The notes beneath the pieces were generated by a model. It did not search any database. It saw only the letters and a list, made by a program, of their open reading frames with translations, and was not told the DNA's origin. This document shows positions 1 through 15,000 of a stretch of 64,000 nucleotides of DNA, one piece after another (the stretch's first letter is position 1; each line of letters opens with the position of its first letter). Position numbers and translations under genes: made by a program. The DNA is from Bimastos eiseni (Eukaryota > Annelida > Clitellata > Crassiclitellata > Lumbricidae): positions 5,594,787 through 5,658,786 of the forward strand of contig OY365808.1 of assembly GCA_959347315.1 (NCBI GenBank). The letters are read 5' to 3'.

Positions 1-64
1 TACAAGTTAACTCAGTCGGCTTATTGCCAATTCAGAATATTTTATTTGGATTGCGACTAGCAAC

Positions 65-3000
65 ATGGCGGCAACGGCATCTTTATCAAGCCAGGGACTC
101 GGCGCTGGTAGCTGTAAGTGGATAATTTTCTGTCGTGTTTGAGGGCTAAACGATGACGCCAATGTCTAATCTGTTGGCTTCTATGGTGCCCGTATGTTAT
201 ATGCAAGGTATCGTCGTCTTGATGGACGCCTCACTAGTAGAAAGCGAAATCGATTGCCAACGATGTGTTGAGTCGGTTTGGATGCAAGATCTGGAGAGTT
301 TAAGACCTGCTGTTCCGCTACCAAGGAAACACCAGGGCAAACATTTATTATCGGGTATATAGGTTTATGGAGTGTTGTAAACCTTCATGTGTTTTGTTGT
401 TGGTTCCCGTGAAATTTACACGGGCTATAATGTTATATACATAGAGGCTGGTGTGTGAAATCGCACGTTGTATCATACATATTTGGTGAGCCTGAAAGGG
501 TTGTTGCGCACAGCAAGGCACTAGCATTGTTGCCTTTCGGAACTGCTTGGAGATGCATCTGCTTTATAGACAACAGATGGTGGAGTAGATGACTAAGATC
601 TAGACCATCCTGGATCATCTGACCCAAGACACATTTAAAGTCAGTAATTGCTAAGGGTTGAAAGAAGGATTCGAGGAAATTCGATTCAAAGTTGCCAAAG
701 TCAGCAGGCATTCTATCATAAGAAATGACATCTAAGATTTTGACTCCAATTTTTATAATGTTACTCCAATTTTTATAATTAAGTTCCAATTTCTTTAATT
801 TTCCTACAATTTTTACAAATTTTACACCAATTGTCACTCCTTGTGTCATTTCAACGAACACTGTTTTCTTCCGGCCAAAGACAGCATTCAAACGATGTTT
901 ATTATCTACTTAAGCACCTTGGTACTAAATGTTTTCTAGTGCTATCTGGAAGTCATTGCAGAGTGGGTTTTTTTAAATTTTATTTCTTGCCCCACTTGAT
1001 GTAGGCATGGCAATGTAACTCTTTAAACAGCCTGAAGATAGCAATCCTAAAACAATTTTGAGCTCACTGACTAATTTGATGACTAATCTAGTAGTTGGTA
1101 ATCGCAGTTTCCCAGCCACTGCCACCTCTTTTTGAGGGCAATTTCTCCCTTGCAACAACCGCATGTTGCCCATTTTTAATATCTGTATTACCTAAACTGT
1201 TTAAATATAATTTGTGTATATTTGGTTGAGCTGTGAATTCGCTGGTACTATAATTTAGCTGCAATGTGTAATTTTGTATGTGTTATTTTCCTCCGCTAGT
1301 GTGCTTTTTGTATGCAAATAACATATCTTGTTTGTTTACCTGCTTGTAAACTTACTTACTTAAGCCATGGAATGTTTGAGTAACGCTTGAATTAGACCCG
1401 TCATAGGTATGGACACATTGGTTAGTTAGTTAGTTCTGTTCCATATATGGAAATCTAGATATATTTTACGTTAAGCTGTCTTACTGGGATTAACTCTTTT
1501 ACATTGCATTGTTTCCCGATCTCTTTTAGTCCTCTCTGGTGGTTAAAGTGTTAGCAAAGAATTCCGCATGATGTACCTATACTCCTAAAGCCTCCAGCCT
1601 CTAGAGCAACTGTTTTATGTGTGGCCTTTAAACTCCTCACTTTTCTTATAGCATTATCTCATTTGTGTGATGTTATGAGGTACCCATACTTCTTTTGCAA
1701 GCATCTAGATTATTACATATATTTGATACTATGACATAAATTTAGACGTCAAGTAAGAAAGAAACATATTTCGTGCTGCTTTGGGTTGTTAGATAGTCTC
1801 AGGTGGCAACTTGTGACAATATAATATGTGCATATTGATCCTCCGATTCAAACTTGTCTTGTACATAGGTACCAGGGCAATATTACTTGTTAATTAATAA
1901 AAATGATAATAATACATACATACGTACATACATACATACATTCAGTGTTGTTCACACATGCGTGCATATGTATGTACATAAAATACATGCATACATACTT
2001 AAAGTTTCATACACCTAAAGGAATGTGATATAATCACTGCAGTATTTCTATAGCGCAGTCCCATCATATATACGCACACCATTTACCTAAGTGACTTTAA
2101 AGTTCTGGAAGAAAAGCAAGTTTGTCAAAAGTTGTCTGTCATTTCCTTTAAGCTGTGGGATGATGGATAAGATCCCCAGTAGCAAGCTCTGGCAGGTTGA
2201 TGCCTTGTCGACATGTCAGTAGACATTTGTCAGTATACACATTTTCCCATAGCATGTCGTATTCCCATGTCGTATTCATTCATTCATTCATTCACTCATT
2301 CTGAGCATGGTCTTGACCCTGCTTATATTTTAATAAATTCATCAAGCAAGATCCTTATTCCTTAACCATTGCTGCCCTTTGGAATGGATGCCTCAACATC
2401 ATATAGGTCTTCGTGTACAGATCGTGCATTGACACAAATACAGTGTGAAGCATAGGAGTAACTTGGAATTGTTTAGAAAGGAATGGCGAGTTGGAAGTAA
2501 AGGTTGGATTAAGCTGTGTGCATAAGCATATGGGACTGAAGTTACAAAAGCTGGGTAAATATGAAGACCAGTTTCTTTGGGCTGGATGGTGTATCGAGTT
2601 TCAGATTGAAAGGTTTTTTTGTGCTCTGTGTTTTCTGTTTGCTTACACTCGCAATCTTCGCGCTGCTTTATGCTGAAACCTCTGCTCAAATGATGAACAT
2701 GTTGGCCATTCTTCTTGGCATAAATTCTAGTGCATCGATTTAAATTGACCATTCTAAGTAAAGCTATGCAGCCACTATGGAAAGGTTGTTCAGCTTTGGA
2801 TAAACTGTTATCACATTTGTGCTTGAAGCACGTTTCAAGCTTAGCCTTTTATCAAATCACGATGGCTCTTGTTTTTGTATGGGTATAACAAGAGCAATTG
2901 CCCACCTTCTCAAACCTTTTTCTAATTATGGGGATTCTCTTTAGAAAAGGGGTGTAAATAACCTGACCCACAGCCCCAACAAGGTTTTCTGGGCATGCAG

Positions 3001-6000
3001 AGCCATTCTCTAAGACCCCATTGAGGTTCATGACTTATAATGGAGATCAAATTAATACTTTATTAGCACACCAATGAAGATTTAATTTTTAACAAGTTTC
3101 AAGCCAGTATCCTCCATCTTCAGCAAATTCCTCTTTTCAAAGTCGTTGTTCTGTGAATGTTGGATGCCATTAATAAATGGTATGTCCCATGGTGTGATCC
3201 TATCAGGTTATTTGTACATCTGTGTGACGTCTCACGCTACTTTTGTGTGTTCCGTTGGACTATCCAAGAATTTGTAAAGTGTGTGGCAGCAGTTATTTGT
3301 CATGCACTATATAAACACATATGTGTTTGTCACTCTTGCACGACATGATGCTAAGGGTGGTTTGAGAATGTACAAAAATGTTAGTGTAACGGTGCGGCCT
3401 GCCTGCTGGTGACTGGTTCTTAGTCCTCCCGAGACGGTCATTTTTAGCCAGGTTGCCGAGCTGGCTATGGTTAAGCCTGTTCTATTGACTTTGCTAAAAT
3501 CGCAGATGGCGAGCTCGTGCTTAATCTGGTCTTCGAGTTTCGCATTTGATTCTACACCTGCTCACCAGGTTTCCTAATTGCCCTACCACAGATCTCTGCC
3601 GGTTGCCATAGAAACGGTGATCCACCCCTCCTCCGTCGGAGGAGAGGTATAGGATTTGAGGAGAATGTCGGATTTTTATTTTTTTTAATGAAAAATGTGA
3701 AATTATCATGGTTGGTGCTCATCGACTCCTTGCCTTGGTTTCCTTTTTCCTTAGGAAGCCATGTCCTGTTTCATTAGAAAGTAATTAGTTGCTGAGTTGA
3801 GGCAGACATTAGATACACACATTGTGTAATCATATCATCATTACATGGCTGCCTGCACCTGCATTATTACCAATTAGCTGATAATTACCGGTAATTAGGT
3901 CAGATGGAGTCATTAGCCCTTGAAATCATTTTCACTGGACAGTCTACACAAAGCATAATTAGTGTATTGATTACATTCATTTCCAACCTATAGTTTGTTT
4001 TCATGTTTTTGTCCTCTTCAGTTAATGATGTGTCATCTGGTACTGAATTAATTTTTGCTCTGGTCTGCCTAAAACAAGGATTTATTGATGGATTATAAGT
4101 ATTTTTAGCAAATTTACATATTTATTCTTTTGTGGACTTTTATTGAATTATTTATTTATTATTGCGTTGACTTACTGTGAGCCCAAAAATATGGTTTTTA
4201 TTTTGACTGTTTATTCTGGCATAGCTTTATGTAAGGGATCACTTGTTATTATGGGTGATTGAGTGCCCACAATGTGATCGTGCGCTGTTTTCAGCAGCAG
4301 ACCTTGCATGGTTGGTTTTGACTTTGAAAGACCTTTGGCTGAAGTGCTTAATAAGGACATTGATTTGCAGAATATTTGTTTTCTGTGGTTTTTGCTTTTC
4401 AGGCACGTTCAATATTTGCAAAATTGATTTGTTGATGACAGTCACTGATAGTTACGCTAGTACTACATCAGCAATTATGGTAGAAGAAGAAGCAAGTGTC
4501 TTGCTCGATTTTTAAGGATGTACTGAGGCCGTGATAGTCGTTTGTGTTTCTTGTGGCAGCATCTGCTTATGATGGTCGTTGTATGCCTCTGCACTGATTG
4601 GCTTTTCATTTATGAAGGATTACCCTTGATATTACAACTGTAGACTTGATTTGTAACTAGATGAGGAGATCAAAGAAATGTTATCCTACAAACATTACAG
4701 AGCTCTGTATTTGACATTTCCCTCCTTCCAAAGTCCAAATGACTGATAGGTGATATCCCTAGGAGTGGCCGGGTATCTGTCTATATGCATGATGTCCTTC
4801 ACTGGCTACCTCTCCCACACCATATTACATACAGGGTTTCTTCCATAGTCTGGCGATACCTCTGTGGCACTCCTTATTTACCTTCAGGAGCTGTCTTGAC
4901 CTGTCACTGCCAATGTTGGTCAATGGTCTCTCCAATTCACTGCTTGAGAAACTTAACTGTCCCCTTCACCTGCACTTTTATGATGCAGAACCGGGCCTTT
5001 GCAGTGGTAGGTCCAACCACATGGAATGGGTTGCCCCAAAAGCTTCACCTTCTGCACAAAGCCTCCTCGTCTGCATTCTACTCACTAGTGAATACTGCAC
5101 TTTGTAGTTGTAGTCTGAGTAAATGTTTTGAAGGTGCGCTATATTGAAAAGTGCGCTCACTACCTTACGACAGAAGATCAAGGGCGTGTGGTTGTTCCTC
5201 AGGGTCCTTGCACAAACTTTAACCCATACACTTCACGTTAAAAGCCAAATCTTTTATCCACTGTGCACCATTATAGTAATGAAGCTGGCAGGTGATTTGA
5301 AGTTCAGCATAATTGAATCTGATGATTACTGGTAACTGGGTTGTGACTGTTTGTGGAATACCATGCCACTGCGTCCGAGTCTGTAACATGAGTATAAGAC
5401 TCTATAAACTGCATCGTGATTTCTCTGTTCTGCTCACACCCACACCAACGGTTTGTCATATCCTTTCACATTGCAATGCATTACAAAAGATTGCTGACTA
5501 GCATTAAAAAAAACCTTGCCAGTCCAGCACGACACAGACTAATATACGATGCAGAGATGAGCTTCAGATGAGACATTGGTTTTTGGTTCAATAGGTGTCT
5601 TGTCTTGTCATTTGATTCTTAGTAAAATGCACCCCCAGTGCCCAAGCCAAATCTCAACTGGTACCCGAAAGCCCCCCCCCCCCGTTTGTTGGTCAACAAC
5701 ACAGTCCTCTGATATATGTTAATTGATTAATTACTAATTAAATTTTGTAATATGTGTGCTATGGTGATTGATAACTATCACTGGCCAACGCTGGGAGGAT
5801 AGATTGGGGAAGAGACATTCCCAGAGGGGTGGAATGTTTTCTCCTCCCCATGTCCCCCTTGGATTTATGCTTATATTCCTCAGATCACTCAGGAATGGTG
5901 AGAACTGTTCATAATAATTTGTTTACAATTAATTTCCATTTTTGCCATTAGTTGCCATTAGTTGTCATTAAAGGAGGAATCCACAGCAGAGTCCATTGTG

Positions 6001-9000
6001 AACAACCTGGTGAACCTCTTGAAGTACCATTACCCCAATCTTAAATCCCTTCACTGCTTCCGCCAAAGGCACCTTGGGTTCACAGAAAGGGCAAACAATT
6101 GACAGTTGTAATTAGGCAATTGGCATCTGTTTATGGTATTATGCCACTCCCACCCTGTTTTCAGTATTGATTTACCACCTTGGTGCAATGGAATTGGTAC
6201 CTGTAACTTTCCATACCTGTTAATAGCCCTAGTCATTGTCCTAATTTATAGAGCACTACTTCAATATAATCCTGTCAGAAGCAGAGTTGATTGATGCAGT
6301 CTTATTTATGACTCAGTTTGGTGATCTTCAACAAAATCCTGCCTTCTCAGTGGTTGTCCCCTCGCTCAGGAACAGACTCCTGTTGGTATTGCACTTGACC
6401 CTCAGAATCCACTCTGACTCTTTTTATACTCGACTTAAAACTGTTCTTTTCAGCTGTTCTGGGGTCGGGAGCGCTGCTGTGTGGTAACCTTGATGGGACG
6501 CTATTTAAATCTTTAGATCTATATTCTCAGTTATGATGCAAGAAATCTTATGAGTACACATTGCAATTGTAATCTTTATAGAAAATATTTTCAGTTTTGA
6601 TTAAAAAAAGTAATTCATGAGCTTTGTATTGTATCCGTAAATTTACACCCCTCCCAGGCACTTCGAGTGCGAGACACCCAAAGAAAATAAGACTCTTTAG
6701 TCTTTAAGCAATGAGAGGACGCAGGGAATCCACCAGGTTAAGCAGTTGCAAGGAAGTTGGTTTCATAGAGTGGGCTAATTGAAGCAAAGGCCCGAGATTT
6801 AGTCATGGCAGTCCTGGCTCGTGAGACAAAGAGTTCATGTCGTCCAAGCAAGCACAGTGGTCGAATTGAGGTGATTGAGGTCGGCGGGTGGTTGACGTTC
6901 TATGCAGATGTATCCAGGACGACAGGTCACTGGGAGCTGTTATGAGCTTTGAAGAGTACGGCACGCAATAAGCTTGTAACAGATGTCCAATTTTTTATTC
7001 AATGCACTTTATTGTTGCTTTTGAGTTGACTGATTGAAATATCGATTGATTAATTCGTATTTGTAAGGGGTTTTCTTGCCTCAGGTTTTCATGGACTATG
7101 ATTTATTGGTCACAGATTGTGTGTGGTGTGCACTGTAACAGACTGAATACACTGGAACATCCTTTTATTGCTTTCTGTGTGAGTCTGGTCAATGGCTGAA
7201 CGGATAGAACATGTTACTCTCTAAGTGTTGTTGCGAGTCATGATTATAACGTGTCACTTGTGTAATAATAAGTGACTTTGAACAGATAAGTGTTGCATCG
7301 AAAGATTATTTTAACAATTGAATGTTGCAATGAGCAAGTTTCATGGTGCTTGAGTGTGTTTGAGCCAAACAGTACATTAGAATATTTGTAATAATAGTAA
7401 TTATTATTATTATTATTATTATTACTGATTTATTGGTAATAGATCTTTGGAAACAGATTTTTATTATTATTATTATTGAACAATGATAATAATAATAAAA
7501 ATCTATTGTTGAGTGTCTTAAGGTGTTGTGAGTGTCATAACGATTGCCTGTGAGATTGTATAACAACAGAGTTTTATGACAAGGCTCATTTTGAAAGGTG
7601 GCTGAAATAGTAGGGTGCATTTAATTTTAGAATTTCTTTTATAATAAATGGTGTTGTAGGGAGGTTCTGGTGTTTCTCAACATAAGGCCCCACCATTACT
7701 GTTCTTTAATGATGCCTAGTGACTATAGTTAGCATGAAGTCAGAATGACTGCTTTCATAAATTTATCTCAACCACCTGTGTGGAGACTGCTTTGTGCGGT
7801 CGTATTGTGTTCACTGCCTTAGGCAGTTTGGGCTGCAGCAAGGATGCGGAGTTCCGGTGACCTTGCTGAGGTTCTTTGTATCTTTCTCTGATTGAAATGT
7901 GGAGAAGGGGAAATGAGGCAGTCGGTTCTGTATCATGGGTCATTTGTAGGTAATGGAAATGCTTACATTTTGAAAATTAGGTTTGGAAAACAAATCTTGG
8001 ATTCGACCTTGCAATTTTTTAATCCTGGCTGATATTTCGCATTTGCTGACATCACATTTGAAGTTTAGATGTCAAAATTAATCATTTTTACGGTGGCATT
8101 ATTACCCTGGTGCTAAATCTGATCCACATTTTGCTTGTCTAGATTATTTGAATCACATGTAATGGTTTCACTGACTGACTTACTGTTTACTTCTCGTGCA
8201 TTATACAGTTTTTACTTGTTGTTTAGTTCTGCGTAGTGGTGGCGCTGGCCTAGAAAATTTGGTATGCAATAGCGGCAATACGCATATGTTCTGTACCAGA
8301 TGTTCATTTAAAAACATTAAAACATATAACATAATGAAATTTTTAATTTTAGTAGGCCTATATTGTAAATGTATAGATAACTAAGACCAGTAATTTCCTT
8401 AAAAATTGTTGTTGATATATTTTTGGTGATTATTATATCCTTTTTTGGGACGCAATTGCGTATTTTTCGTCCATGCAGGGCCGCCACTAGTTCTGAGATA
8501 AGACATAATTGCATTAACACCAGTGAATTAATTCATTGTTGCTTGACTATGTGACTGGTTTAAAATGACAGGCTAGCTACAGTAGTTAGAGTGTAGAACT
8601 AGAGCAATGTACAAGTAGGCTAGTTTTGTTAGATATTTTTTACTTTTATTTGCTAAATATTATGTGCTACCTTTTCATCATGTGCTGATGTCCTGATGTC
8701 AATGTATACCAATGTACTGGTTAATAACATGTGCGTGCCTGCTGAGAAAAATAACATACGTTCCATATAATAATACATTTGCACATTGGTTATCATCCTG
8801 CTAATAAATGTTGCCCTTCAGCAAATAAAAAGAGAGCTTGTTAGGCATCTTTTGAGTTTGAATTTTCTTTAATGGTGGTGAATCTGAGAGATTGATACAT
8901 TATTGACTGAGCTGCTGTTGAAATCTGATCTAGTTCTGTTCTTTTCGTTTTAGCTCCTGATAATGGAAAGCGAAAACGAAAAGTTGCATCGTGCGATGAG

Positions 9001-12000
9001 TGAGTATTTTTGGTCACAGCTTTCTGTGTTTTTCTTGTGTTCTTTGTCTTCTGGAGGTGAATGTTTTGTTTTTGTCATTTAAGGTTAGTTTAATATGGGC
9101 TTTGTAATCGGTTTAATTGAAGGTTGTTATGTGATTGAATGCTGATTTGATATCCGTCATTAGCTTGGCAGGAACTAATGGCAGGCATTTGTCTTTGCAT
9201 ATTAGCAGTTTGTAGAAATTTGGAGAATGGCTCATCAGTGGCTAATATTTACCGATGACTAATATAGATAATTATTGGTTTAGATTTCCAAAAACTAAAA
9301 AGACAAAAAAGTACAAAAAGTCAGTTACTTCATCTTAGCTAAGAAAGAATTATCTTTTGTCTTAAGTACTTTGGCTCACTGCCAATTCATGTTGACTGCT
9401 TGTTTTGACCACCTGGGTCTTATCCATCCTTCCTAGTTAATCATTGATATTATCATTTTCTGTCATTTGCAACATGTTACTGTTCAGCTTACAAGCACAA
9501 CAGGAATTCTAAAATAGTTTCATTTATCGAAATTTTTGGAATTTTAGAAGGCGAGATTTTAGAGAAGAAAAGATTTGATTGCCAATGTCATCATGATTGT
9601 CTAAAACACCTCTTTTGTGAGGATATTGAAGAAGATATTGTTGTATGTTCTTACGAAGTTTTGAACTGATCGCTGACTTTGTTTCGTGTTTGTAGTTCAG
9701 ATGATGACATGGACAGTTTTAGTTATGATGGCAACGGAAAACGGTCAGTGTTTCACGCAGTTTTTTTTGGCTTACTTTATGAATCTTTTTATTTAGTGTG
9801 AACATGTTTACTGTATAATTTCTGTAGTTAAGATGCAGTTTGATCAGCAATTTTACATACGTTGTTAATATGCTCGGCACCTCATGGGGTTTCGCTGGTC
9901 CCACATTCTCCATGTGATGATGCATTTGCTTTGGACTCAAAAAATTCGCCTATAACATTCCTCCACTTAGAATATGAAGCGTTGTTCTCTCAGAGGTAGT
10001 TCAAGAAATACTTTAAGTTTTATTTTTTATTTATTCTTGTTTTGCTTTTTTGCCTTTATTGCATTAACTTGCATTTACATGTAATGTGTTCAATATTACT
10101 TGACATTGGATGACGTTATTTTCTAGTTGAAGTTACACTATCCTTGCTTTGTTTCGGCTTTATATTAGTTAAGGCTAATCATTTGCTCTGAACCTAGTTA
10201 AGATTTATTTTCTACACGGTAGCCATCTCTTCATTGAGACAACCGGTTGGACTATTGACTGTACATCTCCCCTTTTTGCTCTCAATTATCTTGATGTTAA
10301 TTATTACTGGCTCTAACTAGCGGGACTATTGTCTCTTCTGGTTCCCCTCTTATTGCAAATGTTTGTCCTGTTCTGCTTTTCGATGGCTTTAATAAAATTA
10401 ATTGAAAATGAATACATACCAATGCGTGCACATGCCGTACATTCATGCATACATATGCATAGATAGATGACTGTTTAAAAAATTGTCCTCTGCGATGTGG
10501 TTCAGAGGAGTGTGGAGGTGCTACTAGTCAACTAAAGGGTCTGTTTTCACTGAAGCACAGAGTGAGATTACTAATTTATTGAATAATAATGCTATAAATC
10601 TTGAATGATGCACTTAGTTTTGAGAACAGGTCCTACTCGTTGGAATGTCGACCGAAGATGAACATATCTAACTGAAGCGAATACTAACTATGAACTTAAG
10701 AAACTTTTATATTGTCTTGTTAAAGTATGCATGCACTCTAAGTCTCTTTCATCTTGTAAAAAATTGTGCAATTAATAATAATTTTTAATTATCGAGACGT
10801 TCAAACGATGACTCTCTCTGACAGATAAAAATACGCTGTTGTTGGAATTGAGTTGTAAATTTTTCTCTGAGCTAGACTGTGCTAATAGTAGTAGTAGTAG
10901 TTGCAATTTAATCACACTGTGCTATAGCTAAAGATCATAAGCGTTGCCCTCCTCCATTATCCAGGCATTATCAGAACACGAACAGTGGTGGAGTTCTAGA
11001 GCGTGTTGATTAGAAGAGTTCAGAACTTCAGATCTATGTGCTTTGTGATATTGTTCCAATCAATTTATTTCTTTTGAAAAGGTACCAGTTGTGGGATTGC
11101 TGTTGTAGTTTGTTCATTATGTTTGTAGTTTGTTCATTATGTTTGTAGTTTGTTCATTATGTTTGTAGTTTGTTCATTATGTTTGTATTTTTTCGTTATG
11201 TTTGTAGTTTGTTCATTATGTTTGTAGTTTGTTCATTATGTTTGTGCTTCAGTAAGTTGACCCTTTGACCCTCAGGACATGTTGTCAGAAGTTTCTGTTC
11301 ACCTGTAGTTGCATAAGAAAGTGTTACCCTTTGAATTTGTCTTATTTTTATTACATGTACAAAGTTTTTTATTATGCCTATGGCTGTTGTATGTTCTCTT
11401 TTGATTTATGTAGCACCTCTCGAAGAATAACTATTCAGCACAGAAACCTCAAGCGAAAAAGAAACGCTTTTAAATAGCGAGAAGCCAATGAAGAGAAGCC
11501 AGTCATTAGTTTAGCTGTTAGTGATGGAGGAAGGTCAATTCAGGTTGATGGACCAACAACAGGAAACACCTGGTGTTGGGCCAAGACAGTCTTAGTCCTA
11601 GGAGCAAAAAGATCAAGATGATCAACACAGCACAAGGAACAAGATGAAGTTGCAGATAATGGCTTTCACAATTAGTCAGAGAGATATCTCGGGGTACTGC
11701 CATTATGTTGAATCTGCCTGGAAGCAATAGCACTGGAATGGTCTGTTTGAGCTTTCTGAAGATGTTCAAGTCGTGCCAGATGAATATGGTGTATGAAAAA
11801 ACCGGTGCTTCTATCGAGGCACCTCCGTTCTTGTTTTCCTTTCAGATGTCAATTCCAAGAACCATCGAAACCATAGCTGCAGCTGCAAGTCTGTCTACTT
11901 GACCATGGATCTGTACTTGTTATGAAACCGAGCCATGCTTCCCTCTGTAATGTGTTTTTGATTGAAAATCTGTAACTAATCCTGTTCCAAAGACTTTGTC

Positions 12001-15000
12001 GTTTTTTGATGCTGAAGAATCCCTGAGATTTCAATTGCAATTATTAGCACTAAGGTATGCTGATGCGTTTTCTGAACTTTTATCCAGGGGTGATGCAAGT
12101 GGGTATGGATGCTACAAGGATTCTGATCATTCGGAAAAGGACCGGCTTGCCAGGTATGCCGAATTTAATTCAGGTTGCCGGTGATCTAGTGGTTAACATG
12201 CTGGGTGTCAACCGAGAGGTTAGGGGGTAAAATCCATGCCAGGGCAGAAACTTGTGTTGAGATTTCTGCTCCACCTGTGCTCCTTAGCCAACTCTGCTAT
12301 GATGAGTATACCAATCGTTCACTGTTGATGAGAAGATGAGACAGTGAAGGACATTACTTAGTATGCCGAGGCTAAGAAAATGAAGTCACTAACACTTCAT
12401 ACTCATGGTTGCCTCAGGGTTAGCTTAAGGGACTGCTTGTCTTCTTCTTTTAAGTTACTTTATGTAACATGATGCAACAGAATATCGCATTGAGCTCGTC
12501 ATCTTATTTCCAATTGTTTATTCTCTGAGTTTTGTAATTATTCGTCATCGCTATGAACTTATTGGTCAGTGTCATGTTCAGATTGTCCCAGTCTATAGTT
12601 ATGCAGTAGTATTTAAGTTTTATGGAGGTTTTCGTTATCTTTTGCTGAATATATGCTGTATATCGATGTGTTTTTTCTTGTATGGTTTGGTTCACTTGGA
12701 CAGAAGAGCTGCAATGTGAGTATCATAACTGCCTCATTATCGGTTAAATGACTTTTGCTGTTGCACGTTTTATGGGAAATAATTTTTGGGGATAAAATCA
12801 AGTTTGTTTTGTAAGAAAGATGAAACCAAACAACTGTAAGATTATTTATACCTTTCTGCTATCACTGACCGACCCACTGAAGTAATATTGACCAGTTGAA
12901 TGCTTGAGTTCTATGTCAGCAAGTTACTCAATAGTAACTTGCTGTAATAGTAATAGTAACACAGCAATAGTTATTGGACAACTATTGCTGTGTTGAGTAA
13001 CTTGCTGATATTAACCAGTATAGAATTTGACCTTACAACTTCTGCTGCTAATTATAGATCGTAATCACTTGAATCTGACCCATCTGAATGCCTCCTATCC
13101 CCAACCCATGTTGTCATTTTATTGCACATATAAAGTAGAAATATTACATATCAAATCAATCCGCATGGAAATATTGTTTTCCCTGTGCTGTGTAGATGGT
13201 TTAGTTTACCAATGTTGGAGAACGTTACATAGATAGATATGTTGATGTTTTTGGAATTCTTTGTCTGGTGAACTTAAATAAGAGAAATTGAGGACTGAAA
13301 GTAGGCTTGTTGTTAAAGTACAGTGAACAGTGACTTTAGCCTGTCAACTCACCGTCTTGAAAACCACATGTCGGTAGTGATCAAAGTATTCTCAAATTTC
13401 ATTGTCGATTACCTTAGATGTGCGCATTCCTCTGGTATGTATTAGTATTGTTGTTGCCTTTGATGTTCTAATTAATTTTATTGACACTATCTTAAAATTT
13501 GCCTCAGATTTTTTCACTTTCTGATTTCTCTGCTGTATGAGCTTTTATCATTTTGTTGTTGTCTAATGTATAGTATTAAAATGGTTTGGTTTTTGTTGTC
13601 AAAGTCAGTAGCCAATAAGCTACTTGTAGCATTTGTAACTTCATCTCAGTTTAGATATGTGTGACACTTAGCCAAAATGTTAATCAGGTACTAAGTGCTT
13701 TCAGCTTTTCCTGGGCTTCTGTTGCGATGTTTTTTCTCCTTTTCCATTTTACGATCTTATTATGCTTACGCTTATTACCGAAATTTGATACCACCCTTCT
13801 TCCAACATCTTTTGCTCAGAAGTGCATACACACGCCTCAATGGCGCAATTGCAGTTGTACTGCAGAGCAATGGTGCGCGAAGGACTTGCTCAATGTCCCT
13901 ACACAGTGACTCCCCAGACGAGGGTCGAACCCGCTCGCTCAGCACACACTGAACGTTACGGGCTCACCGCTCTAACCGATCGGCCACGGTGCCCCATCTG
14001 TACTGGTGTTCTGTTTTGTTTTCTGCTGCAATAAGTAAATATATTTAAAGGAATGTAAATTTTGAGTGTCTCTGATCTATGATCTTGTTCTTATTGTGCT
14101 CCTGTAGGGAAAGCCACTGTGAGATTGAGCGGCGGAGAAGAACCAAGATGGCTTCTTACGTGAACGAGCTATGCGACATGGTTCCGGCGTGCAGCACTCT
14201 CGCTCGTAAACCCGACAAACTGACAATTCTAAGACTCGCGGTGGCACATATGAAGAGTTTGCAGGGTAACTGGCGGCTTCTTACCTCGTCTTGTCTTCCA
14301 TTTTTTCCATGGCTTGACACTCCGATTGGCCAGCTAACAATTCACAATATGTTTGGTGACTGGGTTCAATTCTTAATTTCCTAACTGACACACACACACA
14401 CAGGCCTTTGTATGGTAGCTAATGAGTGTTCTTGAAAGTATGAAAGCCAGTTATGTTTAAGTTATACTGCAACTTTATAAATTTCTATTGACTTCAACTG
14501 TATGGAAATAATCGCAGTCCATGGTCGCTATTGAATGCATTCTGTAGGCAAGCACTGATTGTTATTTGTGATATGGTGCTATATAAGTTTCTATATACAA
14601 TTGCATTTTCTGTAGCTACTACCATTAACGTTCTTCATTAAAATTACATTCCATGGCTTTATTGATGATTTTAATATTTCTGTGTATTCTTCGCATTAGG
14701 ACCCTCAGTGACTCGCTCGGATAATTCTTACAAGCCATCATTTCTCACCGATCAGGAACTAAAGCACCTTGTCTTAGAGGTAGGCTGGAAACCTCTCTGT
14801 TTACCTCTTGTCTTCCGAGATACCATATAAAAACTACAGTTCCTCTTTTACTTCTTCGATATTTCTGTTTTATGACTTATTTTCAAGCATCTTTATCAAA
14901 GAAAGCATTGAGCAAAAGCATATCAGCAACTGAAAAATAACTGTTTGCTCAAGTTGCTTATTCAGTTGCATCCGTCATGCAGGAAAAATTACCAGATGAT

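Larger units (their letters stand above)
114..8953. other. ARNT intron 1 (8.8 kb), mostly unannotated
   Basis: Long first intron from donor GTAAGT at 114 to acceptor TTTTAG before 8954. No further exon is recognisable. It holds three LINE 3'-end fragments (separate entries), a short CATA-type run near 1910-1990, an ATT microsatellite near 7400-7504, and otherwise AT-rich DNA with no signal I can name. First introns of this kind often hold enhancers, but nothing here proves one. Confidence 0.7.
9744..14107. other. ARNT intron 3 (4.4 kb)
   Basis: Separates the acidic N-terminal exon from the bHLH exon. I looked for a small exon encoding the usual ERFA residues before the basic region and did not find one with usable splice sites. 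The intron contains a 20-bp tandem repeat, a SINE, a compound inverted repeat and a second tRNA-like SINE (separate entries). Confidence 0.65.

Noticed and set aside
11103..11245. CRISPR-like regular repeat
   Set aside because: Units are contiguous without unique spacers, and the window is clearly eukaryotic.
13922..13986. tRNA gene (A-box and B-box present)
   Set aside because: No pairing acceptor stem or plausible anticodon arm, and extra body sequence follows; better explained as a SINE.
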